A program made the position numbers and the translations under genes. Below are positions 50,430 to 59,697 of a DNA stretch of 64,000 nucleotides, one piece after another. The DNA is from an uncultured Lachnospiraceae bacterium (GTDB taxonomy: Bacteria; Bacillota; Clostridia; Lachnospirales; Lachnospiraceae). Below the pieces are notes generated by a model. The model was not told the DNA's origin. It did not search any database and saw nothing but the letters and a program-made list of their open reading frames with translations. The stretch covers positions 16,659 to 80,658 of the forward strand of contig CAMXQE010000015.1 in assembly GCA_947246015.1 (NCBI GenBank), read 5' to 3'. How positions within the stretch are numbered: the first letter of the stretch is position 1; each line of letters begins with the position of its first letter.

Positions 50430-50693
50430 TCATTCCTCCAACATAGAAGCAACGGCATCCGTGGCAGTATCAAAAGGACCGGTAAGATTGCGTTGGAATC
50501 TGCTGTCATAAATAGCTTCTTGAAGCGAAGCAGGTATTGTCTTATGCTGTACAGAAAATGGAATACCAGCATTTTCGATAGCTGCGTTTAAAAAGATGCG
50601 AATAGCTGTTGATGTATCCAAACCAAGACTGGAAAATAATGTATCAGCCTGCTTTTTTAATGTGTCGTCAATACGAATTTGTAATGTAGCCAT
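50430..50693 (-). CDS. RelB/DinJ-family antitoxin
   Basis: MATLQIRIDDTLKKQADTLFSSLGLDTSTAIRIFLNAAIENAGIPF; start corrected to 50693. Confidence 0.93.
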   Translation of the reverse strand: MATLQIRIDDTLKKQADTLFSSLGLDTSTAIRIFLNAAIENAGIPFSVQHKTIPASLQEAIYDSRFQRNLTGPFDTATDAVASMLEE

Positions 50694-51064
50694 ATTGCAC
50701 CTCCATGGATTTTGTAGTAACATTGTATCATATAAACAATATAGAAGCAATGATAATTTAGAGATTTAGAGCTGGATAGCAGATACGTAAATATCGCCGG
50801 ACATGAGGTGGTGTTTTACCAATCGATATATCAAAATTATATGAAATGTGACTTGATACAGAGAAGATAGTCTGGGCGGTTGATTATGCTGTGGAAACGT
50901 TAAAAGCACAACTTGGGTTTGAATTATAATGCATAACTATTTGTTGATACCTCTGAATTATATTTGACAGCGGTCAGAAGGCTATTCAGAACTGATGCTA
51001 TAGGAATTTTGTGGGATTTGGCGAAATATTGAAAAATGGCTTGAAATTAAAGAGTTTCGGGCTT

Positions 51065-51103
51065 GGAGGGGTTCACCGGAGTGACTGGTGGACTCCTCTT
51101 TTT
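51065..51103 (+). terminator. Terminator-like hairpin inside island
   Basis: ggaggggttcaccggagtgactggtggactcctcttttt. Confidence 0.6.
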
Positions 51104-51433
51104 GTGGATTTTTGATGCCGTTGACCCAAAATCCAACAGTTAGGACAGAACTTGGAAGTAATAAAAAACAGATTGCGGAAACAGACGGTATGATTATGAA
51201 GCTCTTTAAGCAGAATTGAAGTCTTATGCACAGGGGGGCAGCGAAATTAGCTGCTACGCAGCATGTACCACACACCTCACGCGAAGGGCAGGGAGAAAAG
51301 CTTTCCTACTTGATTATAGTCGGTATACACAGGCGGATTTACAAGCTTAAAAAGACCGGAAATGGAGATGCCATGAAACAAAACAGCAATTTTCCAGCAA
51401 AATCAACATATAATCAACAAAGGAGTCAGGAGG

Positions 51434-51613
51434 ATGCTTATGACAAATAACAGAAGCGTACATTATCTGTTCCGGACAGGGAACATGCCGGATGAAGAAG
51501 TGGAGAAGATAAAGGAGATGTATGCCAGAAAAGGAATCAGGGTGGTAGTGCTGACGGAAGGACCGGAAAATATCCATGACGGGCTGAAGGGGATGCTTTT
51601 CAACCACGGATAG
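51434..51613 (+). CDS. 59-aa small protein upstream of the recombinase (missed by ORF track threshold)
   Basis: MLMTNNRSVHYLFRTGNMPDEEVEKIKEMYARKGIRVVVLTEGPENIHDGLKGMLFNHG*; AGGAGGATG context. Confidence 0.6.
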   Translation: MLMTNNRSVHYLFRTGNMPDEEVEKIKEMYARKGIRVVVLTEGPENIHDGLKGMLFNHG

Positions 51614-51630
51614 GAACCGGAGGGATAGGG

Positions 51631-53466
51631 ATGACTGTAGGATATCTGAGACTGTCACGGGATGAAGACCGGAAGCAGTATGTTTCCATAGAAAACCAAA
51701 AGCTGATTTTAAAGCAGTATGCCATATCAAACGGGCTGCGGATTGACGTGTTTTATGAAGATGACAATATATCCGGCTATACATTTGAACGTCCCGGAAT
51801 GAAAAAAATGCTCCGGGACATTGATTCCGGCCTGATAGACACCGTACTGGCCAAAGACCTGTCCCGTCTCGGCAGACACAACGCAAAAGTGCTGCTGCTG
51901 ATAGAGGATTTCAAGGAGCGCGGAATCCGCCTGATACTGGCAGATGACAACTATGATTCCTTCTATACGGAGGAAGATGATATCCTTGGAATTAAGACGT
52001 GGTATAATGAGCGTTATGTGAAAGATACCAGTAAGAAGATGAAAAGGACGCTGCGTGCAAGGCAGAAAGAGGGAACTCTGGCAGTCAGGCCGTGTTTTGG
52101 CTATGAGGTAGTGCCGGGAGATAAGCTTGGATTGTGTATCGTGGAAAGCGAAGCAAGGATTATCAGGAGGATTTTTGGCCTGTACCTGGAGGGAAACGGC
52201 TACCGGAAAATAGCGGGAATCTTTAATGATGAAGCAGTCCCCACTCCTTCCATGCTGATGAAACAGCGCGGCAGCAAAGGATTTACCGGCACGGCCGCAG
52301 GGCAGTGGTCTTCCGAAATGGTCCGCGATATACTGAAAAATGATGGATATGTGGGAAAACTGCGGATGCATGTCAGGGAGAGGAAAACCATACATGGAAC
52401 GGATTTAAGGGTTCCAAAGGAGGAGCAGTATGTGTTTGACCACCATCACGAAGCCATCATAGACACGGAAACTTTCCGGATGGCGCAGGAACTCATGGAA
52501 AAGAGGATACGTACCAACTATAAGGGGCAGAGGACGAATTACAGCATATTCAGCCAGTGCGTGTTCTGCCGGGACTGCGGGAACCGGATGACCCTGATTC
52601 GAAGGAAGAGGAGAAGACAGCAGACCTATTTCATCTGCCGTACTTACAATGCAAAAGGGAGCCGGTACTGCAGCGCGCATACGCTGGATGAGGATGAACT
52701 GCTGGAAGCCGTACTTCATTATCTGCAGATATGCAGGGAAGCGCTGTACGATGATATCCTGCACTATACGCTGGATAAACAGGAAGCAAGGGAAAAGCAG
52801 GAGGAAGCGTTCCGGAAGGAGCTGGAAGCTTCCCTTTACAAACAGCAGAGAAAACTGGAAGTGATTCTGGAGCAGAAGATAAGCAGGATGGCGGCAGACA
52901 TGGAGAATGCCCATATTCTGGAAGCCACTTATGATAAGCTGGAAAAGGATACCCTGTGGCAGATACGCAGGCTGGAAGAACAGATGCAGGAGCTGGAAAG
53001 GGAGCAGGAAGGGCGGAGGGCGGATGCGGGGACAGCCGCGAATGCCGTGGATATTCTGGATAAGGTCATTGCAGAGAAAGAGCTGACAGCAAAAGATGTT
53101 GAACTGTTAATCGAAAGGATTATCGTGGATAAGGACGGTTCCTTTGAAATCCGGCTCCGGCATGGGCTGGCGGCCCTCGTAGATGAAAAAGAAGTGGTTC
53201 AGAGACTGGAAAGTGAGAAGAATATTTTCAGGGATGTGCTGAAGGTGATATTAGAGGAAAAACAGACCAGAGGCTACACTTCCGTAAAACATATGAGCAG
53301 GCGGCTCAGGGAAATGGGATGGACTGTTTCACCAAAGTCATCCGCGCCGTTCTTTGGCCAGTTAACCGACATGGGCATTGTCCGGAAGACGGAGAATCCC
53401 TTAAAGCCTTATACAATCGTACCGGAAGACGGAGAAATCAGAAAATACATAGAAATGGAAAAATAA
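51631..53466 (+). CDS. Large serine recombinase
   Basis: VGYLRLSRDEDRKQYVSIENQ, DNISGYTFERPGM, DLSRLGR, zinc-finger-like CVFCRDCGNRM...FICRTYNAKGSRYCSAHTL, coiled coil. Confidence 0.96.
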   Translation: MTVGYLRLSRDEDRKQYVSIENQKLILKQYAISNGLRIDVFYEDDNISGYTFERPGMKKMLRDIDSGLIDTVLAKDLSRLGRHNAKVLLLIEDFKERGIRLILADDNYDSFYTEEDDILGIKTWYNERYVKDTSKKMKRTLRARQKEGTLAVRPCFGYEVVPGDKLGLCIVESEARIIRRIFGLYLEGNGYRKIAGIFNDEAVPTPSMLMKQRGSKGFTGTAAGQWSSEMVRDILKNDGYVGKLRMHVRERKTIHGTDLRVPKEEQYVFDHHHEAIIDTETFRMAQELMEKRIRTNYKGQRTNYSIFSQCVFCRDCGNRMTLIRRKRRRQQTYFICRTYNAKGSRYCSAHTLDEDELLEAVLHYLQICREALYDDILHYTLDKQEAREKQEEAFRKELEASLYKQQRKLEVILEQKISRMAADMENAHILEATYDKLEKDTLWQIRRLEEQMQELEREQEGRRADAGTAANAVDILDKVIAEKELTAKDVELLIERIIVDKDGSFEIRLRHGLAALVDEKEVVQRLESEKNIFRDVLKVILEEKQTRGYTSVKHMSRRLREMGWTVSPKSSAPFFGQLTDMGIVRKTENPLKPYTIVPEDGEIRKYIEMEK

Positions 53467-53522
53467 GATGTGTAGATGATGGATGCGTTCCTGAAACAAT
53501 AGAACCATTTTTGCAAAACCGG

Positions 53523-54014
53523 GGGCATACCGCCGGCCCTTCCGCCCAATACATCCTTACCCTTTAACATATCCCATGAAAAATCGGAAACCGGTTCTCT
53601 GGAGACGAGAAAGTTGCCGGCGCGCTGGGTCAGCTGGGCAAAATTGACGGCATAGTCCTGTGTGCCTCCAATGTATGTGTAGATGGTACTTTCGCTGCCC
53701 ATAAAGCCGATATCCGCTTCTCCGGTGAGCAGGGCGGTCATTGTTTTATCCGCCCCGAAGCCGGTAACCAGTGTCAGGTCGATGCCTTCATCTGCAAAGT
53801 ATCCCTCTTCTATGGCGACATACATAGGTGCATAAAAGATGCTGTGGGCGACTTCGTTCAGAGTAACTTTTGTCAGTCCTTTGGAATTTTTGGTTGTCCC
53901 GTCATCCGTTTTGCCGCATCCAATGAAGCATGAGCATAGGAGCGCAGCGCACAGTCCCAGGACGGTTATCATCCGGAATATCGGATAAGTATTGTTTTTT
54001 TGCATATTTTTCAT
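53523..54014 (-). pseudogene. ABC substrate-binding protein (NMT1/SsuA-like), N-terminal part of split gene
   Basis: Lipoprotein signal LLCSCFIGCGKT; LNEVAHSIFYAPMYVAIEEGYFADEGIDLTLVTGFGADKTMTALLTGEADIGFMG...GKDVLGGRAGGMP then junction. Confidence 0.92.
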
Positions 54015-54148
54015 AATACCTCCATAAATAATGATGGTTTATTATATTGGGAAAATGGAAAAGGCGTGCTTGTACTGGACAATAAATGGCAAAGTCGCTA
54101 TAATGTTTAAAGAAATAATCGGGAGAACAGACGGAGGATACAGCGGAA

Positions 54149-55510
54149 ATGGGATTGATAAGAGCGATTAAGGAAGCAGTAGGTACAGCGGCGGCAGACC
54201 AGTGGAGAGAGTATTTTTACTGTGATGCGCTGGATAACAGCGTATTGGTGACAAAAGGCAAAAGGCGCGTAAATAATGGAAGAGGCAGCAACAATAAAGG
54301 CGTAGATAACATTATCACCAATGGTTCGGCTGTGGCGGTCAACGAAGGGCAGTGCATGATTATCGTGGAGCAGGGGAAGGTGGTGGAGTTCTGTGCGGAA
54401 GCAGGGGAATTCATATACGATACCTCATCGGAGCCAAGTCTGTTCTATGGTGATTTCGGTGAGAGCGTGGGAAAGACATTTGCCGCGATAGGAAGACGTT
54501 TTACATTCGGGGGAGATTCGGCGAAAGACCAGCGGATTTACTTCTTCAATACAAAGGAAATCATGGGGAATAAGTATGGGACGGCGAGTCCGGTGCCGTT
54601 CCGCGTGGTGGATTCCAATATCGGACTGGATGTGGATATCGCACTGCGGTGCAATGGGGAATATTCATATAAGATTACAGACCCGCTGCTGTTCTATGCC
54701 AATGTGTGCGGAAATATAACCGGGGATTACACGCGGGATAAGATAGACAGCCAGCTGAAGACGGAGCTTTTAACCGCTCTGCAGCCGGCTTTTGCAAGAA
54801 TTTCCGAGATGGGTATCCGTTACAGTTCCATTCCGAAACATGCAATGGAACTGGCGCAGATACTGAATGAAGAATTGTCGGCCAAGTGGTCGCAGCTGCG
54901 GGGGATTTCCATTGTCTCGTTCGGGGTCAATTCGGTAAAAGCATCTGCGGAAGACGAGGAAATGATTAAACAGCTTCAGCGGACGGCCGTATACCGGAAT
55001 ACGGATATGGCGGCGGCTGCGTTGGTGGATGCACAGGCTGACTCCATGCGGGCGGCGGCTTCCAATCAGTCCGCGGGGCCGATGATGGGATTTGCGGCAA
55101 TGAATATGGCGAATATGGCAGGCGGGATGAATGCCAATGCGCTGTTCCAGATGGGACAGCAGGGAAATGGGCAGACAGCTGTGCAGGGAACCGGGCAGCA
55201 GGCAGGCGGAATGGGAGGAGCGGCAGATACGGCAGACGGCTGGAACTGTAGCTGTGGAGCCGTGGGCAATAAAGGAAAATTCTGTGTGGAGTGCGGGGCA
55301 CCGAAACCGGCAGCGGGCTGGATGTGCAGCTGCGGGGCGGTGAATAAAGGAAAGTTCTGTAGTGAGTGCGGGAAGAAGAAACCGGAGGAAGCTCCTTTGT
55401 ACCGGTGCGATAAGTGCGGCTGGGAACCGGAAGACCCGAAGAATCCGCCGAAATTCTGTCCGGAGTGCGGAGATCCGTTTAACGGGGAAGATATAAAACA
55501 GGATAATTAA
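54149..55510 (+). CDS. SPFH-domain protein with C-terminal zinc ribbons (virion-core-like/YdjI-type)
   Basis: N-terminal MGLIRAIKEAVGTAAADQWREYFYCD; three C-terminal zinc-ribbon units (WNCSCGAVGNKGKFCVECGAPKP etc.). Confidence 0.85.
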   Translation: MGLIRAIKEAVGTAAADQWREYFYCDALDNSVLVTKGKRRVNNGRGSNNKGVDNIITNGSAVAVNEGQCMIIVEQGKVVEFCAEAGEFIYDTSSEPSLFYGDFGESVGKTFAAIGRRFTFGGDSAKDQRIYFFNTKEIMGNKYGTASPVPFRVVDSNIGLDVDIALRCNGEYSYKITDPLLFYANVCGNITGDYTRDKIDSQLKTELLTALQPAFARISEMGIRYSSIPKHAMELAQILNEELSAKWSQLRGISIVSFGVNSVKASAEDEEMIKQLQRTAVYRNTDMAAAALVDAQADSMRAAASNQSAGPMMGFAAMNMANMAGGMNANALFQMGQQGNGQTAVQGTGQQAGGMGGAADTADGWNCSCGAVGNKGKFCVECGAPKPAAGWMCSCGAVNKGKFCSECGKKKPEEAPLYRCDKCGWEPEDPKNPPKFCPECGDPFNGEDIKQDN

Positions 55511-55513
55511 GGG

Positions 55514-56293
55514 ATGGCAGAACTTATGGATTCGATATCTGGCCATGCGGCGGCTGTATTGCTGCTGCTTTTGTCCATGGCAGCAGCCGTATGGATTGCG
55601 GTGCGTATCATAAAACGAAAAGTAAGAACATTCAGCCGGCTGGTATGGGGAACGGACAGTTTATCCGGAGGGGTGGAAAAGATGCGGGCGGATTATGCCA
55701 TAACGCCTAAGTCCGTGTCTGCCATGACCAGCCTGTATCTGCCGAAAATCAATGCGGATTTTCCGGAATTTAAATATGATGAAATGAAGAAACGGGCGGA
55801 AAATGTGCTGCTATACTATCTTATGGCCATTGACCAGGGACAGGCCGGAGTGCTTCGGGATGCCAACAGACGCCTGAAGGATAAGCTTCAGGCGGTAATC
55901 AGTATGCAGAAGACAGCAGGCAGGCGCGAACACTTCCAATCGGTGAAAATACACCGCACGGAAATCTCCGCGTACCGGAAAAGCCAGGGGAGATGCATCA
56001 TTACGTTCCAGTCGGCACTGCAGTATATCCATGGAGTATCGGAAGGGGACGGCAGCGGGGATGTGCAGATGGACAGGCTGCCCACGCAGACGAAATATGA
56101 TGTGGATTTGGTATACATACAGGATGAGCGTATAGTGGAAGATGAACGGGATTACGGGCTGGGATTGAACTGTCCGAACTGCGGGGCGCCGATAGCCGCG
56201 CTGGGGGCGAAGGTCTGTGAATACTGCGGAACGCCGGTGGTGGAGTGGAATCTCTATGTATGGACGTTCGGCGATGTACGCGAAGTGAAGTAA
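55514..56293 (+). CDS. Single-TM protein with C-terminal zinc ribbon
   Basis: N-terminal TM; C-terminal NCPNCGAPIAALGAKVCEYCGTPV. Confidence 0.7.
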   Translation: MAELMDSISGHAAAVLLLLLSMAAAVWIAVRIIKRKVRTFSRLVWGTDSLSGGVEKMRADYAITPKSVSAMTSLYLPKINADFPEFKYDEMKKRAENVLLYYLMAIDQGQAGVLRDANRRLKDKLQAVISMQKTAGRREHFQSVKIHRTEISAYRKSQGRCIITFQSALQYIHGVSEGDGSGDVQMDRLPTQTKYDVDLVYIQDERIVEDERDYGLGLNCPNCGAPIAALGAKVCEYCGTPVVEWNLYVWTFGDVREVK

Positions 56294-56331
56294 AAAGGCG
56301 GAAGGCGGCAGACGGAAAGGGAAGAAAGATT

Positions 56332-58773
56332 ATGAGCATATACGATACATTGAATGAACAGCAGAAGCAGGGGGTCTTTACGACCGAGGGGCCGGTGCTG
56401 CTTTTGGCGGGGGCCGGGAGCGGCAAGACCAGAGTGCTGACGCACAGAATCGCCTACCTGATTGAAGAAATGGGAGTGCAGCCTTTCCATGTTCTGGCAA
56501 TTACGTTTACGAATAAAGCGGCCGGAGAAATGCGGGAACGTGTGGATTCCATTATCGGTCACGGAGCCAGTCAGATATGGGTATCCACGTTCCATTCTAC
56601 TTGTGTCAGGATTCTCAGACGGTACATAGACAGGATAGGGTTTGATAATCATTTTACCATTTATGATACGGATGACCAGAAGACCGTGATGAAGGATGTC
56701 TGCAAACGCCTTCAGATTGATACGAAGATGCTGAAGGAAAGGACGATTATGGGAGCCATATCTTCGGCAAAGGATGAACTGATTTCTCCGGAGGATTATC
56801 GGATTCAGGCAATGGGAGACTATCAGAGGACAAAAATCGCACAGGCGTATCTGGAGTATCAGACAGTGCTGCGAAAAAGCAATGCGCTGGATTTTGATGA
56901 TTTGATTGTAAAGACGGTAGAGCTGTTCCGGCTCTGTCCGGATGTGCTGGCAGGGTATCAGGACAGATTCCGGTATATCATGGTGGACGAGTATCAGGAT
57001 ACCAATACAGCGCAGTTTGAGTTTGTGCGGCTGCTGGCATCCCAATACAGGAATCTCTGTGTGGTGGGGGATGATGACCAGTCCATTTATAAATTCCGGG
57101 GGGCCAATATACGCAATATTCTGGATTTTGAAAAAGTGTATCCGGAGGCGGAGGTCATCAAACTGGAACAGAATTACCGTTCTACGCAGAATGTGCTGGA
57201 TGCGGCGAATGCAGTAATCAGGAACAACATAGGACGGAAGGAGAAGGCGCTCTGGACACAGAATGGCGAGGGCAGCAGCGTGCACTTCCGGCAGTTTGAT
57301 ACAGCCTATGACGAAGCGGAATTTGTAGCGGATGATGTGGAAAGGAAAAAGAGAGAGGGGATTTTGGATTACGGCGGCTGTGCGGTTCTTTACCGTACCA
57401 ATGCACAGGCGCGTATGCTGGAAGAGCGGTTTGTGGTGGAAGGGATTCCCTATGATGTGGTGGGAGGTACGAATTTCTATGCCCGCAGGGAAATCAAGGA
57501 TATGCTTGCCTATTTGAAAACGGTTGACAACGGTAAAGATGACGTGGCGGTAAAGCGTATTATCAATGTGCCGAAGCGCGGAATCGGTGCGACTACAATC
57601 GTGCGGGTGCAGGAATATGCGGATATGCGGGGTATCAGCTTCTATGATGCGCTGCGGGAAGCAGATCAGATTATGACCATCGGGAAGAGTGCGGCGAAGC
57701 TGAAGCCTTTTGTTACCATGATTCAGACATTCAGGAGTAAGTTGGAATACTATGGTCTGGAAGAACTGATAAAAGATATCATAGAAACGACCGGGTATGT
57801 GGAAGATTTGAAGAATTCGGATGATGAGGATGCGGAGGACCGGATTAACAATATCGATGAGCTGATTAGTAAAATCGTAGCTTATGAAGAGAGCCATGAG
57901 GAGGCGGATTTAAGCGAGTTCCTGGAAGAAGTAGCTTTGGTGGCGGATATAGACCGCATAGAGGGGGACAGCAACCGGGTACTGTTGATGACACTGCACA
58001 GTGCGAAAGGTCTGGAATTTCCACATGTATATCTGGCGGGTATGGAGGATGGTGTATTTCCCAGTTATATGTCCATCAGTTCGGACAGTATAGAGGATGT
58101 GGAAGAGGAGCGGCGTCTGGCTTATGTAGGTATAACGAGGGCGAAAGAAGATTTGACCCTTACCTGTGCAAAGCAGAGGATGATACGGGGGGAAACCCAG
58201 TATAATCCGGTGAGCCGGTTTGTGAAAGAGATACCGGAAGAACTGCTGGACCGGAAAGTCCCGTCCGTGAAGCGGTGGGATGCTGCGGAATATGAAGAGG
58301 ATTCCTATGAGAGAAATCATTTCAAGGCGAAGCCTTTCGGTTTGGATTATATGCAGCAGTATGGAAAAATAGGAAATAGCGGGCCGGATACCGGATTGGA
58401 CGGCAGCGGGGAGGAAGAAAGCCGCCGCAGCACCGGCACGTATGAACCTGTTTTTGGTAAAACAAAGACTGTTTCCATTAAACCGAAGCCGAAAGCGACT
58501 GCAGTACCGAAGCGTACGCCGACAGAGAACAGACCTTTTATAGCCGGAGGCGGTGTGGGCGCTTTGAAGGGAGTAAACGGTCTGAGCAAAGGGGTGCAGA
58601 CGGCGGGGGCGCCGGATTACGGTGTGGGCGACAGGGTGAAGCATGTGAAATACGGAGAAGGGACAGTCACCAATATCGAGGAAGGACCGAGGGATTATCA
58701 GGTAACAGTAGTTTTTGACGGCGCCGGACAGAAAATCATGTATGCCGCTTTTGCAAAATTGAAAAAGTTATAA
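56332..58773 (+). CDS. pcrA: ATP-dependent DNA helicase PcrA/UvrD
   Basis: LLAGAGSGKTRVLTHRIAYLI, VDEYQDTNTAQ, VGDDDQSIYKFRGA. Start set at 56332. Confidence 0.95.
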   Translation: MSIYDTLNEQQKQGVFTTEGPVLLLAGAGSGKTRVLTHRIAYLIEEMGVQPFHVLAITFTNKAAGEMRERVDSIIGHGASQIWVSTFHSTCVRILRRYIDRIGFDNHFTIYDTDDQKTVMKDVCKRLQIDTKMLKERTIMGAISSAKDELISPEDYRIQAMGDYQRTKIAQAYLEYQTVLRKSNALDFDDLIVKTVELFRLCPDVLAGYQDRFRYIMVDEYQDTNTAQFEFVRLLASQYRNLCVVGDDDQSIYKFRGANIRNILDFEKVYPEAEVIKLEQNYRSTQNVLDAANAVIRNNIGRKEKALWTQNGEGSSVHFRQFDTAYDEAEFVADDVERKKREGILDYGGCAVLYRTNAQARMLEERFVVEGIPYDVVGGTNFYARREIKDMLAYLKTVDNGKDDVAVKRIINVPKRGIGATTIVRVQEYADMRGISFYDALREADQIMTIGKSAAKLKPFVTMIQTFRSKLEYYGLEELIKDIIETTGYVEDLKNSDDEDAEDRINNIDELISKIVAYEESHEEADLSEFLEEVALVADIDRIEGDSNRVLLMTLHSAKGLEFPHVYLAGMEDGVFPSYMSISSDSIEDVEEERRLAYVGITRAKEDLTLTCAKQRMIRGETQYNPVSRFVKEIPEELLDRKVPSVKRWDAAEYEEDSYERNHFKAKPFGLDYMQQYGKIGNSGPDTGLDGSGEEESRRSTGTYEPVFGKTKTVSIKPKPKATAVPKRTPTENRPFIAGGGVGALKGVNGLSKGVQTAGAPDYGVGDRVKHVKYGEGTVTNIEEGPRDYQVTVVFDGAGQKIMYAAFAKLKKL

Positions 58774-58905
58774 TTTTATCAAATTTTTATAGTAAATTTT
58801 TGGAATTAGTGTTATATTATATATAATATATGGTCGGCAGGATGGAATGAAAAGGCCGGCAACGGGTAACAATAAACCGAATAAAGACAAAGAGAGGTAT
58901 GGGTC

Positions 58906-59196
58906 ATGAATAAACTGGATAGGTTGAATAAGCTGAACAAATTGGAAGAATATATCGATATGAGCAGGATTAACGAACTTCTGGGAAGGAAAGAAGAAGA
59001 GGAAAAGAAATGCAATACTATACTTTGGGTGTTTGCCGTAATCGGAGCGATTGCAGCAGTTGCAGGTATTGCATATGCGGTATACCGTTACCTGAAGCCG
59101 GATTATCTGGAAGATTTTGAAGATGATTTTGACGATGATTTCGATGACGATTTCTTTGAAGATGAGGATGATGAGGACGCATCGGAGAACGAGTAA
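58906..59196 (+). CDS. Small single-TM protein with acidic tail
   Basis: One TM (ILWVFAVIGAIAAVAGIAYAVY), C-terminal DDFDDDFDDDFFEDEDDED. Confidence 0.7.
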   Translation: MNKLDRLNKLNKLEEYIDMSRINELLGRKEEEEKKCNTILWVFAVIGAIAAVAGIAYAVYRYLKPDYLEDFEDDFDDDFDDDFFEDEDDEDASENE

Positions 59197-59310
59197 GGAA
59201 CGGTATCGGTAATCGTATGCATAAGCCAAATACTCGGTTGCAGGCAGTAAGGCACCTGAGTCCTGCGGCATTTGCTGAATGTAAATAGGAATAAAAGACA
59301 GAAAGCATGA

Positions 59311-59347
59311 AACGGAGTGTACTTATGCGTACATTCCGTTTTTTTGC
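59311..59347 (+). terminator. Intrinsic terminator
   Basis: aacggagtgtacttatgcgtacattccgttttttt. Confidence 0.8.
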
Positions 59348-59570
59348 ACAGGGGATTTTGCTGCTAAAGCAGCGTGCGCCCCGCGCGGCGAGTAGGTGAG
59401 AAGATCATTCCCTTACTCGATTATACGAAACTGCGGTCTGTAAAGAAAAATATTCCGGGTTTTTTGGCGGAAAGCATTAACGGGCCATGGGGCCGCCCGG
59501 CTGTTGGTTTGACCGCAGAATGTAAGTTTATTCCCGCGGGCAACGAGCCAAGTGTCTGCAACATTTGGAG

Positions 59571-59617
59571 ACTGCCGCGAGGGTCAAATACCAACACATC
59601 AAAGATGTGTTTGCGCT
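59571..59617 (+). repeat. Dispersed hairpin repeat, copy 2
   Basis: actgccgcgagggtcaaataccaacacatcaaagatgtgtttgcgct; AACACATC-AAA-GATGTGTT stem, matches 50062-50109. Confidence 0.7.
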
Positions 59618-59697
59618 CTGCAGCGCTGCAGGTTTGATACCTCGTTGCTTGCTGTGGGGGCTTTGATTATAAAAGAGAGAAGGAGCTGCGATAGGAA

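Larger units (their letters stand above)
45996..53536. mobile_element. ~7.5 kb serine-recombinase integrative island
   Basis: 14-bp core GGGCATACCGCCGG at 45996-46009 and 53523-53536; large serine recombinase next to right end; removal restores an uninterrupted host ORF (DVLGGRAGGMPEMVFEYI). Confidence 0.93.

Noticed and set aside
53409-53522. C-terminal 38 codons of the minus ORF 53409-54014
   Set aside because: These lie inside the island beyond the att core and are read-through of the disrupted gene into element DNA.
56254-57897. 547-aa minus-strand ORF opposite pcrA
   Set aside because: Antisense shadow of a clear helicase gene; composition has no domain logic. The same applies to other antisense ORFs opposite tig, rseP, dxr, cheB, polC and lon.
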